DNA from: Ignavibacteriales bacterium
GTDB taxonomy: Bacteria; Bacteroidota; Ignavibacteria; Ignavibacteriales; Ignavibacteriaceae
Assembly: GCA_020061995.1 (NCBI GenBank)
Contig: JAGUXE010000030.1
Location: 1 to 18,312 of the forward strand
Direction of reading: 5' to 3'
DNA length: 18,312 nt
Under the pieces are notes generated by a model. That model ran no database searches and had not been told where the DNA came from. It saw only the letters and a list, made by a program, of their open reading frames with translations. Shown piece after piece: positions 5,861 to 13,666 of this stretch (positions are counted from its first letter, which is position 1; each line of letters opens with the position of its first letter). The position numbers were made by a program, and so were the translations under genes.

Positions 5861-7507
5861 CTATAATTTTATTGGAAGTTTTCCGGTAAAATTTATTTTA
5901 CCTAATAAACCTTTAATTACGGCATATTGAGTTATTTTGGAATCACCGTAAGCACACAAGTAATTATCAATTTTCGGAAGGTGTTTAATGATATATGGGT
6001 CACCGAAACTTATAAAAATCTTTTGTGCATTTAATGAGTTCAATGTTTCAATTAATTTAATTTGAGATAAACTTAAATTCATTTCTCCTTGATAAGCTCT
6101 AATTCTAAAGAAGAGGGGGACGATAATTAGATCAGAAGTTTTTACAATATCGATTATCCGTCCAATTTTATTTTCATTTATTTCTTTATTGATAAAAACC
6201 GATACTTTTATTTCTCTTTCTGCTTTCAAGTAATTTTGGAAAGTTGCTTCAAGTTCAGTTTCAACAATATCTGTAAGAGTGATAATTGAAATTGATTTAT
6301 CAATGATAATCGGAAGTTCCAAATTATTTTGCTTAGCGATTGTAATTGAAGCATCGGCTATTTGTTGAGACAATTCAATATGTTTTTTTGATGCAATCAC
6401 ATTTCTTACTTCGGACAAATTTATTTCAGTTCTATTCCACAATCCGAGATATTTTTTTGCAAATAAAATCTTTCTCACAGATTCATTAATTCGATCCTCA
6501 CTTATCATCCCATCAGTAACTGCATTAACTAAAGAATCTATCGCAATATCACAATCCGGAGGCATCAAGAGTATATCAACTCCGGCTTGTACCGAAAGCC
6601 GTGCGGCTTCAGCAACTGAATAATCATTCGTTGCACCGAACATATTTAGTGCATCGGTTACAATTAATCCGTTAAAACCTAATTCTTCTTTCAAAATATC
6701 TGTTACAATTCGTTTGGAAAAAGTAGCGGGAATTATTGAATCTGTATCAATTGCCGGGACTGCAAGATGTCCTACCATTATGCTTTGGATACCGTTTTTG
6801 ATTAATTCAATAAATGGAAATAATTCTTCAGTATAAAGCTCTTCTTTTGAACAATTAATTATTGGTAATTCTCTATGTGAATCAACATCTGTTCTGCCAT
6901 GCCCCGGAAAATGCTTTGCCGTTGCAATAATTTTTTCATTCTGTAAGCCTTGCATATATGCTATTGCAAATTTTGCTACTGTTTCTTTGTCATCACTGAA
7001 AGCCCGAATATTAACAATAGGGTTTGAACTATTGGTATTAATATCTGCGACCGGTGCATAATTATTGTGAATACCGAGAGCCTTTGATTCTGTAGCAATA
7101 GCTTTTCCCATTCTCTCAGCAAGTGAAACCTCTTGAGTAGCGGCTAAAGCCATTGCGTATGGAAATGACGTTGCTTCTTCAACACGCATTGCTGTTCCAC
7201 GTTCAAAATCTGCTACAAGAATAAGTGGTATCTCTGAAATTTGTTGGAGTTCATTTGATAAGATTGAATAATCGAAAACAGTTCCTTTGAAGAAAGCAAA
7301 ACCCCCGACTTTTTTTTCTTTTGCAAGTCTTATAACTCGTTGGTATTCTTCATCATCTTTATTTCGAAATACTGCAGTTACATGAGGGAAAACCATTTGA
7401 GAAATTTTTTCATGAATTGATAATCGGGCGATTATAGAATGGATCGAACTTTTATCTTCCTGAGAAATTGGAAAAAGTTCATCCAATGAGGGGATTTCAG
7501 AATTCAT
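5861..7507 (-). CDS. Cytoplasmic NagZ-like GH3 beta-N-acetylglucosaminidase
   Basis: 548 residues. Residues 20-355 form the GH3 TIM-barrel domain. The NagZ-type signature KHFPGHG (198-204) followed by D-S-H211 supplies the flexible catalytic loop with its Asp/His pair, and VTDALNM carries the nucleophile D285. NagZ-family enzymes remove GlcNAc from GlcNAc-anhydroMurNAc or GlcNAc-MurNAc muropeptides. Residues 375-548 resemble the C-terminal alpha/beta region of longer GH3 proteins, as found in Bacillus NagZ. No signal peptide or hydrophobic N-terminus is seen, so it should be cytoplasmic, unlike its paralogue upstream. The start ATG directly follows the upstream TAG stop with no gap, a sign of translational coupling. 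It is clearly a paralogue of residues 50-590 of the fusion protein. Confidence 0.88.
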   Translation of the reverse strand: MNSEIPSLDELFPISQEDKSSIHSIIARLSIHEKISQMVFPHVTAVFRNKDDEEYQRVIRLAKEKKVGGFAFFKGTVFDYSILSNELQQISEIPLILVADFERGTAMRVEEATSFPYAMALAATQEVSLAERMGKAIATESKALGIHNNYAPVADINTNSSNPIVNIRAFSDDKETVAKFAIAYMQGLQNEKIIATAKHFPGHGRTDVDSHRELPIINCSKEELYTEELFPFIELIKNGIQSIMVGHLAVPAIDTDSIIPATFSKRIVTDILKEELGFNGLIVTDALNMFGATNDYSVAEAARLSVQAGVDILLMPPDCDIAIDSLVNAVTDGMISEDRINESVRKILFAKKYLGLWNRTEINLSEVRNVIASKKHIELSQQIADASITIAKQNNLELPIIIDKSISIITLTDIVETELEATFQNYLKAEREIKVSVFINKEINENKIGRIIDIVKTSDLIIVPLFFRIRAYQGEMNLSLSQIKLIETLNSLNAQKIFISFGDPYIIKHLPKIDNYLCAYGDSKITQYAVIKGLLGKINFTGKLPIKL

Positions 7508-10417
7508 CTATTTCTCGATTGAATTAATAACTGCTTCATGAAGAATACGTCTAAACTTAATATGTTTAGTATTTGCCCTTGTAGGATAGACTCGATTTGT
7601 CAATAGGATAACGAAAAGGTTTCGATCGGGATCAACCCAAACAGAAGTCCCGGTAAATCCTGTATGTCCGAAAGAATTCATCGAGAAGAATTGACCTGCG
7701 GATGAAGTTCCATCATCAGTCTTTGTATCCCAGCCGAGCGCTCTTGAACTTGATGAAGAATTTCTTTTTGTAAACAATTCAACTGTCTCTTTATTAATAA
7801 ACTGTTTTCCTTGATAGAACCCTTTTTGCAGCAGCATTTGAAGCAGTAGTGAGAGGTCTTTTGCATTAGAGAATAATCCGGCATGCCCGGCAACCCCATT
7901 TAATAGATCTGCGTTTTCATCATGAACTGTTCCGTGCACAAGTCTCTTCCGCCAGTATGTATCCAATTCTGTAGGGGCAATTTTATTTTGCTCTTTTGCA
8001 GAAGGGTTAAATTTTGTATCACGCATTCCGAGTGGGATAAAAATTTCATCGTTACAGAACTTATCGAATGATTTGTTAGAAACTTTTTCAATAATTTTTG
8101 CGAGAGTTATAAAACCGAAATCCGAATAGACAGTTTTGGTTCCCGTCTCATATTCTAACATTGAGGTGAATATTGCATCAATTACTTGTTCAGGTTTATT
8201 AAAATCTTTATAGAAAGTTTTAAAAGCTGCAAATCCACTATTATGCAATAAAAGATTTCGTATAGTGATTTTTTCCTTTCCGTTTACACCAAATTGCGGA
8301 AAGAACTTTACTACTTTATCATCCAAGTTTATCAAACCTCTGTCAATACATAGCATAACCGCTGTAGTTGTTGCAATAACTTTTGTTAAAGAAGCAAGAT
8401 CATAGATAGTTGATGGGGTGACTTCTTTAGAAGATAAATTGTAAGTATAGTGTCCATAAGCTTTTTCTAAAATTATCTCACCATCCTTTGCAACAAGTAT
8501 AACACCTCCCGGGAAAATTGAATCACGTATTGCATTTCTCATCAATTTATCAACTTCTTTAAACTTATCAACATCATTATCAATTTTACTTGTTACATTG
8601 TCTGTTATAGCAGACTTTTTAATGATGATTCCATCACCAAACTTATGATTAGTATTAGGAATTGAAATTGGGAGTTTCCCCTGTATTGATATTTCACCAA
8701 ACAATGCTTCAGCAAATGCGTTTTCCAAAACTTCGGAACTACCATAGTTACACAAATAAGTCTTTACTTTAGGAAAACCTGACAATACATATGGATTTCC
8801 ATGTGCAAGAAAAACTATTTTTTTATTTGTTCTCATAAGATCATTGATAAAATTCTCTTGCTCTTTAGTCAGTCCAACACTTCCTTGACCACTCCTTACT
8901 CTGGAGTAAGTAGAGAGGAAAATAATATCATTACGTTTTACTTCCGACAAAACTTCATTATAATCTTTCTTCCTACTCTTAATCGAAAGTGATACAGAGG
9001 AAAGTTCCGGAATTCTCTCTCTCAATAACGAGCCAAAATTGTCAGCGGTTGCATCCCGATTATTATCTAACAGTGCCACATGAAAATATTTATGTTTAGG
9101 GGAATTTTGAATTGGTATTAGCTTTTGTTCATTCCGAATTAGAGTAATAGATTTTTGGGCTAGTTGTTTCGAGACATTCCAATGTTCATTTATCCCAACC
9201 CTTTCAGTAATTTTCTCTATATCAACAAAGCGTTGTTTATCGATACCCGTCCATCTTTTGGCTAACAATATTTTACGAACCGATTGTTCAATTCGTGATT
9301 CTTTAATTTGTCCCGACTGAACTGCAAATACAAGTGCACTGTAAGCTTCGTCCTCATCTTTAGGAAAAAGTAGTACATCATTCCCTGCTTCAATTGCTTT
9401 AATCGCTGCTTCCGCGGTTGAAAAATGTTTAGTTATCGCTTCCATGTTCATTGCATCGGTAACAATTAATCCGTTAAAATTCATTTTTTCACGGAGTAAA
9501 CCCGTAACAATATTGCTGGAGAGCGTTGCAGGTAAATTAGCAACTTCATCAATTGCAGGGATTGCAAGATGACCAACCATCACCGATAAAATACCGGTTT
9601 CAAAATTTGATTTGAAAGGAATTAATTCAATTTCATTTAACTCTTTTATGGATGAAGGAATTACTGCAATATCTGCGTGAGAATCAATGTTAGTATTTCC
9701 ATGCCCCGGAAAATGTTTCGAAGTTGCTATCATGTTCCATCGCTGAATCCCCTTTACCAGAGCATTACTCATACTGCTTACAAGATTTTTATCTTCGCTA
9801 AAAGCTCTTACATTAATAATTGGATTTGATGGATTTGTGTTTACATCCACAACCGGTGCATAATTTTGATGTACTCCGATTGCCCGACTTTCTTTTCCGA
9901 TTATTTCACCCATTTTAAATACAAGTGCTGTATCTCTTGTTGCCCCGAGTGCCATACTGGTAGGAAAATAAGTCGAACTCTTCGCTCTTTGCGCAACACC
10001 ATTTTCATAATCGGAAGAAATCAATAAAGGTAGTTTTGAAAGTTGCTGGAGTTTGTTTATTAATATGGCTTGTTCATAAACTTCACCGTTAAAGAAAATA
10101 AACCCACCAACTTTAATTTCTGTGATTAAATGCTCCAACCTTTTATAACCATTATCATCTTCACTATAATACCTTCCATAGGCATAAGGAAAAATGAGTT
10201 GTCCAACTTTTTCTTCTAAAGTCATTGAAGCAATTATATTCTCAACCCATTCATCATCATGGATGCTAAACAGTGAGGCATCTTGAATTCTATAGATTGG
10301 ATCTGATTCAATCCATTTTTTAACTGAATCATTAAAAATAGAAGAATAGAATGCACTACCGATTAAAAACGACAAGAGTAGTACAATCAGTGAAGTTTTA
10401 AATATTTTTTTAATCAT
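7508..10417 (-). CDS. Exported GH3 (NagZ) plus serine-hydrolase (AmiE/beta-lactamase-fold) fusion enzyme
   Basis: 969 residues with four parts. Residues 5-28 are one hydrophobic segment (signal anchor or signal peptide), so the enzyme should face the periplasm. Residues 55-390 are a GH3 domain with KHFPGHG (234-240), D245-S-H247 and the nucleophile D321 in VTDAMNM. Residues 415-585 are the GH3 C-terminal alpha/beta region. Residues 620-969 are a class C beta-lactamase/AmpH-like serine hydrolase with S676-L-T-K679 (SxxK), Y764-S-D766 (the YxN position) and H918-T-G920 (the KTG position). In Bacillus subtilis the same two activities are separate exported proteins, NagZ and the MurNAc-L-Ala amidase AmiE. 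The fusion would remove GlcNAc and then the stem peptide. It starts 6 bases after the transporter stop with no clear ribosome site, so coupling is likely. The amidase specificity is inferred. Confidence 0.88.
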   Translation of the reverse strand: MIKKIFKTSLIVLLLSFLIGSAFYSSIFNDSVKKWIESDPIYRIQDASLFSIHDDEWVENIIASMTLEEKVGQLIFPYAYGRYYSEDDNGYKRLEHLITEIKVGGFIFFNGEVYEQAILINKLQQLSKLPLLISSDYENGVAQRAKSSTYFPTSMALGATRDTALVFKMGEIIGKESRAIGVHQNYAPVVDVNTNPSNPIINVRAFSEDKNLVSSMSNALVKGIQRWNMIATSKHFPGHGNTNIDSHADIAVIPSSIKELNEIELIPFKSNFETGILSVMVGHLAIPAIDEVANLPATLSSNIVTGLLREKMNFNGLIVTDAMNMEAITKHFSTAEAAIKAIEAGNDVLLFPKDEDEAYSALVFAVQSGQIKESRIEQSVRKILLAKRWTGIDKQRFVDIEKITERVGINEHWNVSKQLAQKSITLIRNEQKLIPIQNSPKHKYFHVALLDNNRDATADNFGSLLRERIPELSSVSLSIKSRKKDYNEVLSEVKRNDIIFLSTYSRVRSGQGSVGLTKEQENFINDLMRTNKKIVFLAHGNPYVLSGFPKVKTYLCNYGSSEVLENAFAEALFGEISIQGKLPISIPNTNHKFGDGIIIKKSAITDNVTSKIDNDVDKFKEVDKLMRNAIRDSIFPGGVILVAKDGEIILEKAYGHYTYNLSSKEVTPSTIYDLASLTKVIATTTAVMLCIDRGLINLDDKVVKFFPQFGVNGKEKITIRNLLLHNSGFAAFKTFYKDFNKPEQVIDAIFTSMLEYETGTKTVYSDFGFITLAKIIEKVSNKSFDKFCNDEIFIPLGMRDTKFNPSAKEQNKIAPTELDTYWRKRLVHGTVHDENADLLNGVAGHAGLFSNAKDLSLLLQMLLQKGFYQGKQFINKETVELFTKRNSSSSSRALGWDTKTDDGTSSAGQFFSMNSFGHTGFTGTSVWVDPDRNLFVILLTNRVYPTRANTKHIKFRRILHEAVINSIEK

Positions 10418-10423
10418 AATATT

Positions 10424-12283
10424 CTATTCAGTTTTTTTTCCAAACTCAGCGTCAAGGGGAATAAGTTTTGTTACAATAAATGCCGGTATTGTAGCTATAC
10501 AAACCCAAACAAAGAAATGTTGGTAACCAATTATTTCTTGCAACCAACCGCTGAACATCCCGGGGATCATCATCCCCAAAGCCATAAAGCCTGTCGCTAT
10601 TGCATAATGCGCAGTTTTATGTTCACCATCTGAGATGTAAATCATATAAAGCATATAAGCTGTGAATCCAAGCCCATATCCGAATTGCTCTATTGCTACA
10701 CATAAATTAATGATAAAGAAATTATCAGGGACAGCATATGATAAATAAACATAGACTAAGTCGGGAAGATTTATTGCAACTACAAAAACCCAAATCCATT
10801 TTTTTAATCCGTCTCTTGCGGCAAGAAATCCGCCAAGAATTCCACCAAGCGTTAAGGAAACAATTCCTACAGTTCCATATACAAACCCGACTTGCCCGGT
10901 TGTTAAGCTAAGTCCTCCAATTTCTTGGGCATCTAATAAAAACGGTGAAGCCATCTTAACTAATTGAGCTTCAGCAAAACGATAGAGTAATAAAAACCCA
11001 AGTATATAACCAATTTTGTCTTTCTTAAAAAATAGGGCGAAAGTATTAAAGAACTCAGTAAAAACACCGCTTTTTTTATCTTGAATAATTGAGACATCAT
11101 CTTTTGAATAAGGAAGAATGAATTTGTGATAAACAAAAAATAGGACAAACAATCCGGCGAGTACAAAAAAGGTTACCATCCAGGCTAATGGGATATTGCC
11201 GGAACGCCCTTGAAACATTGCTGATGAAACCATTTTTAATTTTGGATCGATTTGGATTACCGCAAGGGCAGTTTTGTCCCAGTTGTTTTGATTGAATACG
11301 ATCCTTGCTCCTTCAACAAGTGAAATACTATTGTCACCTGCCTCCCTTCCGAAATTAATAACAACATCTTCTTGAGGTTTTTGAGTGAGTCTAAAGTAAA
11401 CTACAGCTAAATTACCTGTTGTATTCGAAGTTGATTTTTCGGGTAACTCAGGTCCAAAAGTTGTCCGTAAAAAATCTTCAAGTGGTGTTACGACACTTTT
11501 TCCCCACCAGGAAGGTTCGGTTTTAATTTCAGTATTTTCAATTCTTTTTTCTTCGGAATAAAAATAATTAGTTGTATTCCAATTCTTTGCAAACGTAACA
11601 ATTGAGTCTGCACTTTCATTTAGAATTTGTTCCGTGGAAATCTCAACTTTTTCCGGATAAGTAATTACTTGAAGATTATTAATGTTTTTGCCAAACTCGA
11701 TTGAATCAGGATGATAAAAAAGAGTCGCCGAATACTTTGGATTTACATCTACACTTACTTCACGTGCAGGAAGTCCGCTATGACTTTCGATATAACCGGC
11801 AAGAATAACTAATATCCCTTGTCCGGTTATCATAGCTAAACGATAAAATGTACTTCTAATACCAACAAACCATGCTTGATCATGCTTCGACAATCCGATC
11901 ATGTAAAAACCATCTGCGGCGATATCGTGTGTAGCGGAACTGAATGCTAACAACCAGAAAAATGCTAATGTATATTGAAAGAAATTTGATACAGGTATTG
12001 TAAATGCTACTCCGGCTAAGCCTGCACCAATAATCAATTGCATTACAACTATCCAGAATCGCTTAGTTTTAAATATATCGACAATCGGGCTCCAAAGTGG
12101 TTTAATAACCCATGGTAAATAAAGCCAACTTGTATAAAGTGCAATATCGGTGTTTGATATTCCTAATCTTTTATACATTATTACTGATACTGTCATCACA
12201 ACTATATAAGGAATACCTTCTGCAAAATAGAGTGAGGGGATCCAAAACCATGGATTTCTTTTTGTCGATTTTTCCGGTGTCAT
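10424..12283 (-). CDS. AmpG-like MFS transporter with a large periplasmic insertion
   Basis: 619 residues against about 400-500 for typical AmpG/MFS permeases. Membrane segments are seen at about 13-37, 45-66, 76-96, 103-125, 146-165, then 363-387, 424-450, 460-490, 495-516, 521-549, 560-583 and 588-608: twelve in all. The opening FWIPSLYFAEGIPYIVV and the LYTSWLYLPWVIKPLWSPIVD stretch are typical of AmpG-type muropeptide permeases of Bacteroidota. Between segments 5 and 6 (167-362), on the periplasmic side by the usual topology, lies an extra domain of about 195 residues. Its part at 290-348 looks like an adhesin-type beta-sandwich module: FRLTQKPQEDVVINF, then NQNNWDKTALAVIQID. CGGAG precedes the ATG. 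Gene order in the operon suggests import of wall-derived sugars or muropeptides; the substrate is inferred. Confidence 0.82.
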   Translation of the reverse strand: MTPEKSTKRNPWFWIPSLYFAEGIPYIVVMTVSVIMYKRLGISNTDIALYTSWLYLPWVIKPLWSPIVDIFKTKRFWIVVMQLIIGAGLAGVAFTIPVSNFFQYTLAFFWLLAFSSATHDIAADGFYMIGLSKHDQAWFVGIRSTFYRLAMITGQGILVILAGYIESHSGLPAREVSVDVNPKYSATLFYHPDSIEFGKNINNLQVITYPEKVEISTEQILNESADSIVTFAKNWNTTNYFYSEEKRIENTEIKTEPSWWGKSVVTPLEDFLRTTFGPELPEKSTSNTTGNLAVVYFRLTQKPQEDVVINFGREAGDNSISLVEGARIVFNQNNWDKTALAVIQIDPKLKMVSSAMFQGRSGNIPLAWMVTFFVLAGLFVLFFVYHKFILPYSKDDVSIIQDKKSGVFTEFFNTFALFFKKDKIGYILGFLLLYRFAEAQLVKMASPFLLDAQEIGGLSLTTGQVGFVYGTVGIVSLTLGGILGGFLAARDGLKKWIWVFVVAINLPDLVYVYLSYAVPDNFFIINLCVAIEQFGYGLGFTAYMLYMIYISDGEHKTAHYAIATGFMALGMMIPGMFSGWLQEIIGYQHFFVWVCIATIPAFIVTKLIPLDAEFGKKTE

Positions 12284-12325
12284 AACACTCCGTTTATTTT
12301 TAATATTTATTCTAATTTAAAATAT

Positions 12326-13246
12326 CTAGTTAAGTTTTTTCAAAGCCATTATAACTGCTCCGTAAGCAGGTGAAAAATCTTTTTCTTTTATAACTACATC
12401 ATCAAATTCAATAATTGTTTTTTCAATAAACTTTTGAGATAAAATATTTTCATTGCTTAGAATTCCTCCAATCAATGAAACATAAAGGGGCTTTTCTGAA
12501 ATCTTATTACGCATTGCTTTAATGTGAAAAATTAATTCATCACTTTCTTGCTCAACAATACTAACGGCAACAGGATCGCCTTTACTGGCAGCTTCTAAAA
12601 CAATTGGGGCAAATGAGGCTAAATCAAAATTATTTTTATAAATTTCAGTGATTAACAATTCCGGTGATTCAATATTACATCTTTCAAGAAGAAGTTCTTT
12701 TAGTAATGTTTGTCTGCCACGTCCATCAAAACATTTGGCAACAGCAACAAGTCCCTTTTTACCTATTGAGTAACCGCTACCTTCATCACCGATGAACCTA
12801 CCAAAACCACCGACACGGTAGACGACCTCATTTGAATCTTTCCCAAACATAATTGAGCCGGTTCCTGCAATTAATATACTTCCGGGTTTACCTGAAAAAG
12901 CACCCTCTAAGGCAATTCGAGCATCACTTTCCACAACTAAATTATATTGAGGAAGATGATTCTTCTCTAAATAAACTTTAAAATCATTCTCTAATCTTTC
13001 TGCGTCAGATCGTCGTCCGGCGCCCGTTGTGCCCAGTAAAACTTGAACAATATCAGTTTGTTGAAGGTTATTCTCTTTAATGGATTGTGCTATTAAGCTA
13101 TGAATTGTTTCTGAAACTACTTCTGTTCCAAGCATTAAAAAATTAGAAGGACCGCCGAAGCATTCAAATTTTATTTCACCATTTTCATCGGTAAGTATTG
13201 AATGAGTTTTTGTTCCCCCACCATCGATACCTATTACATATTGCAT
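12326..13246 (-). CDS. BadF/BadG-type ATPase, probable GlcNAc/MurNAc kinase
   Basis: 306 residues of the ASKHA fold as found in eukaryotic-type N-acetylglucosamine kinases and the MurK kinases of Clostridium. Visible motifs are the phosphate-1 loop IGIDGGGTKT (5-14), LLGTTGAGR (70-78), the likely catalytic base D108 in ESDAR, the phosphate-2 loop LIAGTGSI (125-132) and GDEGSGYSIG (153-162), which closes over the sugar. It is cytoplasmic. As the first gene of the operon, 42 bases ahead of the transporter, it would phosphorylate incoming amino sugars at C6 or C1. GGGTGG precedes the ATG. GlcNAc versus MurNAc specificity cannot be told; no murQ etherase or nagA/nagB gene is in the window, so the next steps must be encoded elsewhere. 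Confidence 0.87.
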   Translation of the reverse strand: MQYVIGIDGGGTKTHSILTDENGEIKFECFGGPSNFLMLGTEVVSETIHSLIAQSIKENNLQQTDIVQVLLGTTGAGRRSDAERLENDFKVYLEKNHLPQYNLVVESDARIALEGAFSGKPGSILIAGTGSIMFGKDSNEVVYRVGGFGRFIGDEGSGYSIGKKGLVAVAKCFDGRGRQTLLKELLLERCNIESPELLITEIYKNNFDLASFAPIVLEAASKGDPVAVSIVEQESDELIFHIKAMRNKISEKPLYVSLIGGILSNENILSQKFIEKTIIEFDDVVIKEKDFSPAYGAVIMALKKLN

Positions 13247-13295
13247 TCTACCACCCTATTTTATCTGTTTAATCGCTTTGTTAAAAATAAAGAAA

Positions 13296-13308
13296 ATGTT
13301 CCGAACAT
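13296..13308. promoter_or_regulatory. Candidate operator upstream of the recycling operon
   Basis: A perfect 13-base palindrome, ATGTTC-C-GAACAT, 50 bases before the kinase start codon and the only strong dyad between the small membrane-protein gene and the operon. Its location fits a repressor site, for example for a sugar-phosphate regulator. No clear -10/-35 pair was identified next to it. Confidence 0.4.
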
Positions 13309-13339
13309 GAAATTAAAAACGAACTTAATTGAGATGAAA

Positions 13340-13510
13340 CTAAATAAACAAGAAAGCGAAAACTATCAATGCAAGAAGTATAATAATTAATATAATTGTT
13401 GTTATTTTTTCTTTAGTTTCTCTCTTATATCGAAATGATTTTTCACTTGTTTTTTTACGTTGGTAATCCCCTTTATGAATTGACCAGTTTGTCTGCTTTT
13501 TAATTTTCAT
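13340..13510 (-). CDS. Small single-pass membrane protein (56 aa)
   Basis: The minus-strand frame from ATG 13510 to TAG 13340 encodes 56 residues. Residues 1-37 are strongly basic and polar (MKIKKQTNWSIHKGDYQRKK, then FRYKRETKEK), and residues 38-56 are a clean hydrophobic helix (TTIILIIILLALIVFAFLF) at the very C-terminus. This is the layout of a tail-anchored inner-membrane microprotein with a cytoplasmic basic domain. A purine-rich GGAAAAG stands just before the ATG. The even split into a charged half and a membrane half argues that it is real, since random frames in such AT-rich DNA rarely show it. It has about 90 bases to the kinase gene on the same strand and could be its leader gene. 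Function unknown. Confidence 0.6.
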   Translation of the reverse strand: MKIKKQTNWSIHKGDYQRKKTSEKSFRYKRETKEKITTIILIIILLALIVFAFLFI

Positions 13511-13605
13511 CTTTTCCAAAGTATTTTATTTTGATTGTAAAGATTAGCATAATTAGTCTCATTTGCACATAAAATATTTCCTGAGTTCAAATTCACATAA
13601 GAACT

Positions 13606-13636
13606 TTTGAACTCAACTTCCACAATATTATCTTTG
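13606..13636 (+). promoter_or_regulatory. Bacteroidota-type promoter for the aminotransferase gene
   Basis: TTTG at 13606-13609, a 19-base spacer, then TATCTTTG at 13629-13636, which fits the -33 TTTG / -7 TAnnTTTG consensus of the Bacteroidota primary sigma factor. The start codon lies 30 bases further on, after an AAGGGAG ribosome site. About 95 bases separate it from the divergent small membrane-protein gene. Confidence 0.65.
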
Positions 13637-13666
13637 TAAAGTTCAACTTATTTTTAAGGGAGTTAA

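Noticed and set aside
7678..8091. Two minus-strand frames inside the fusion gene
   Set aside because: Both are out-of-frame shadows of the serine-hydrolase domain, whose own frame carries all family motifs.
13202..13390. A 62-codon plus-strand frame
   Set aside because: It overlaps the kinase start antisense and the better supported minus-strand membrane peptide, and has a random-looking composition.
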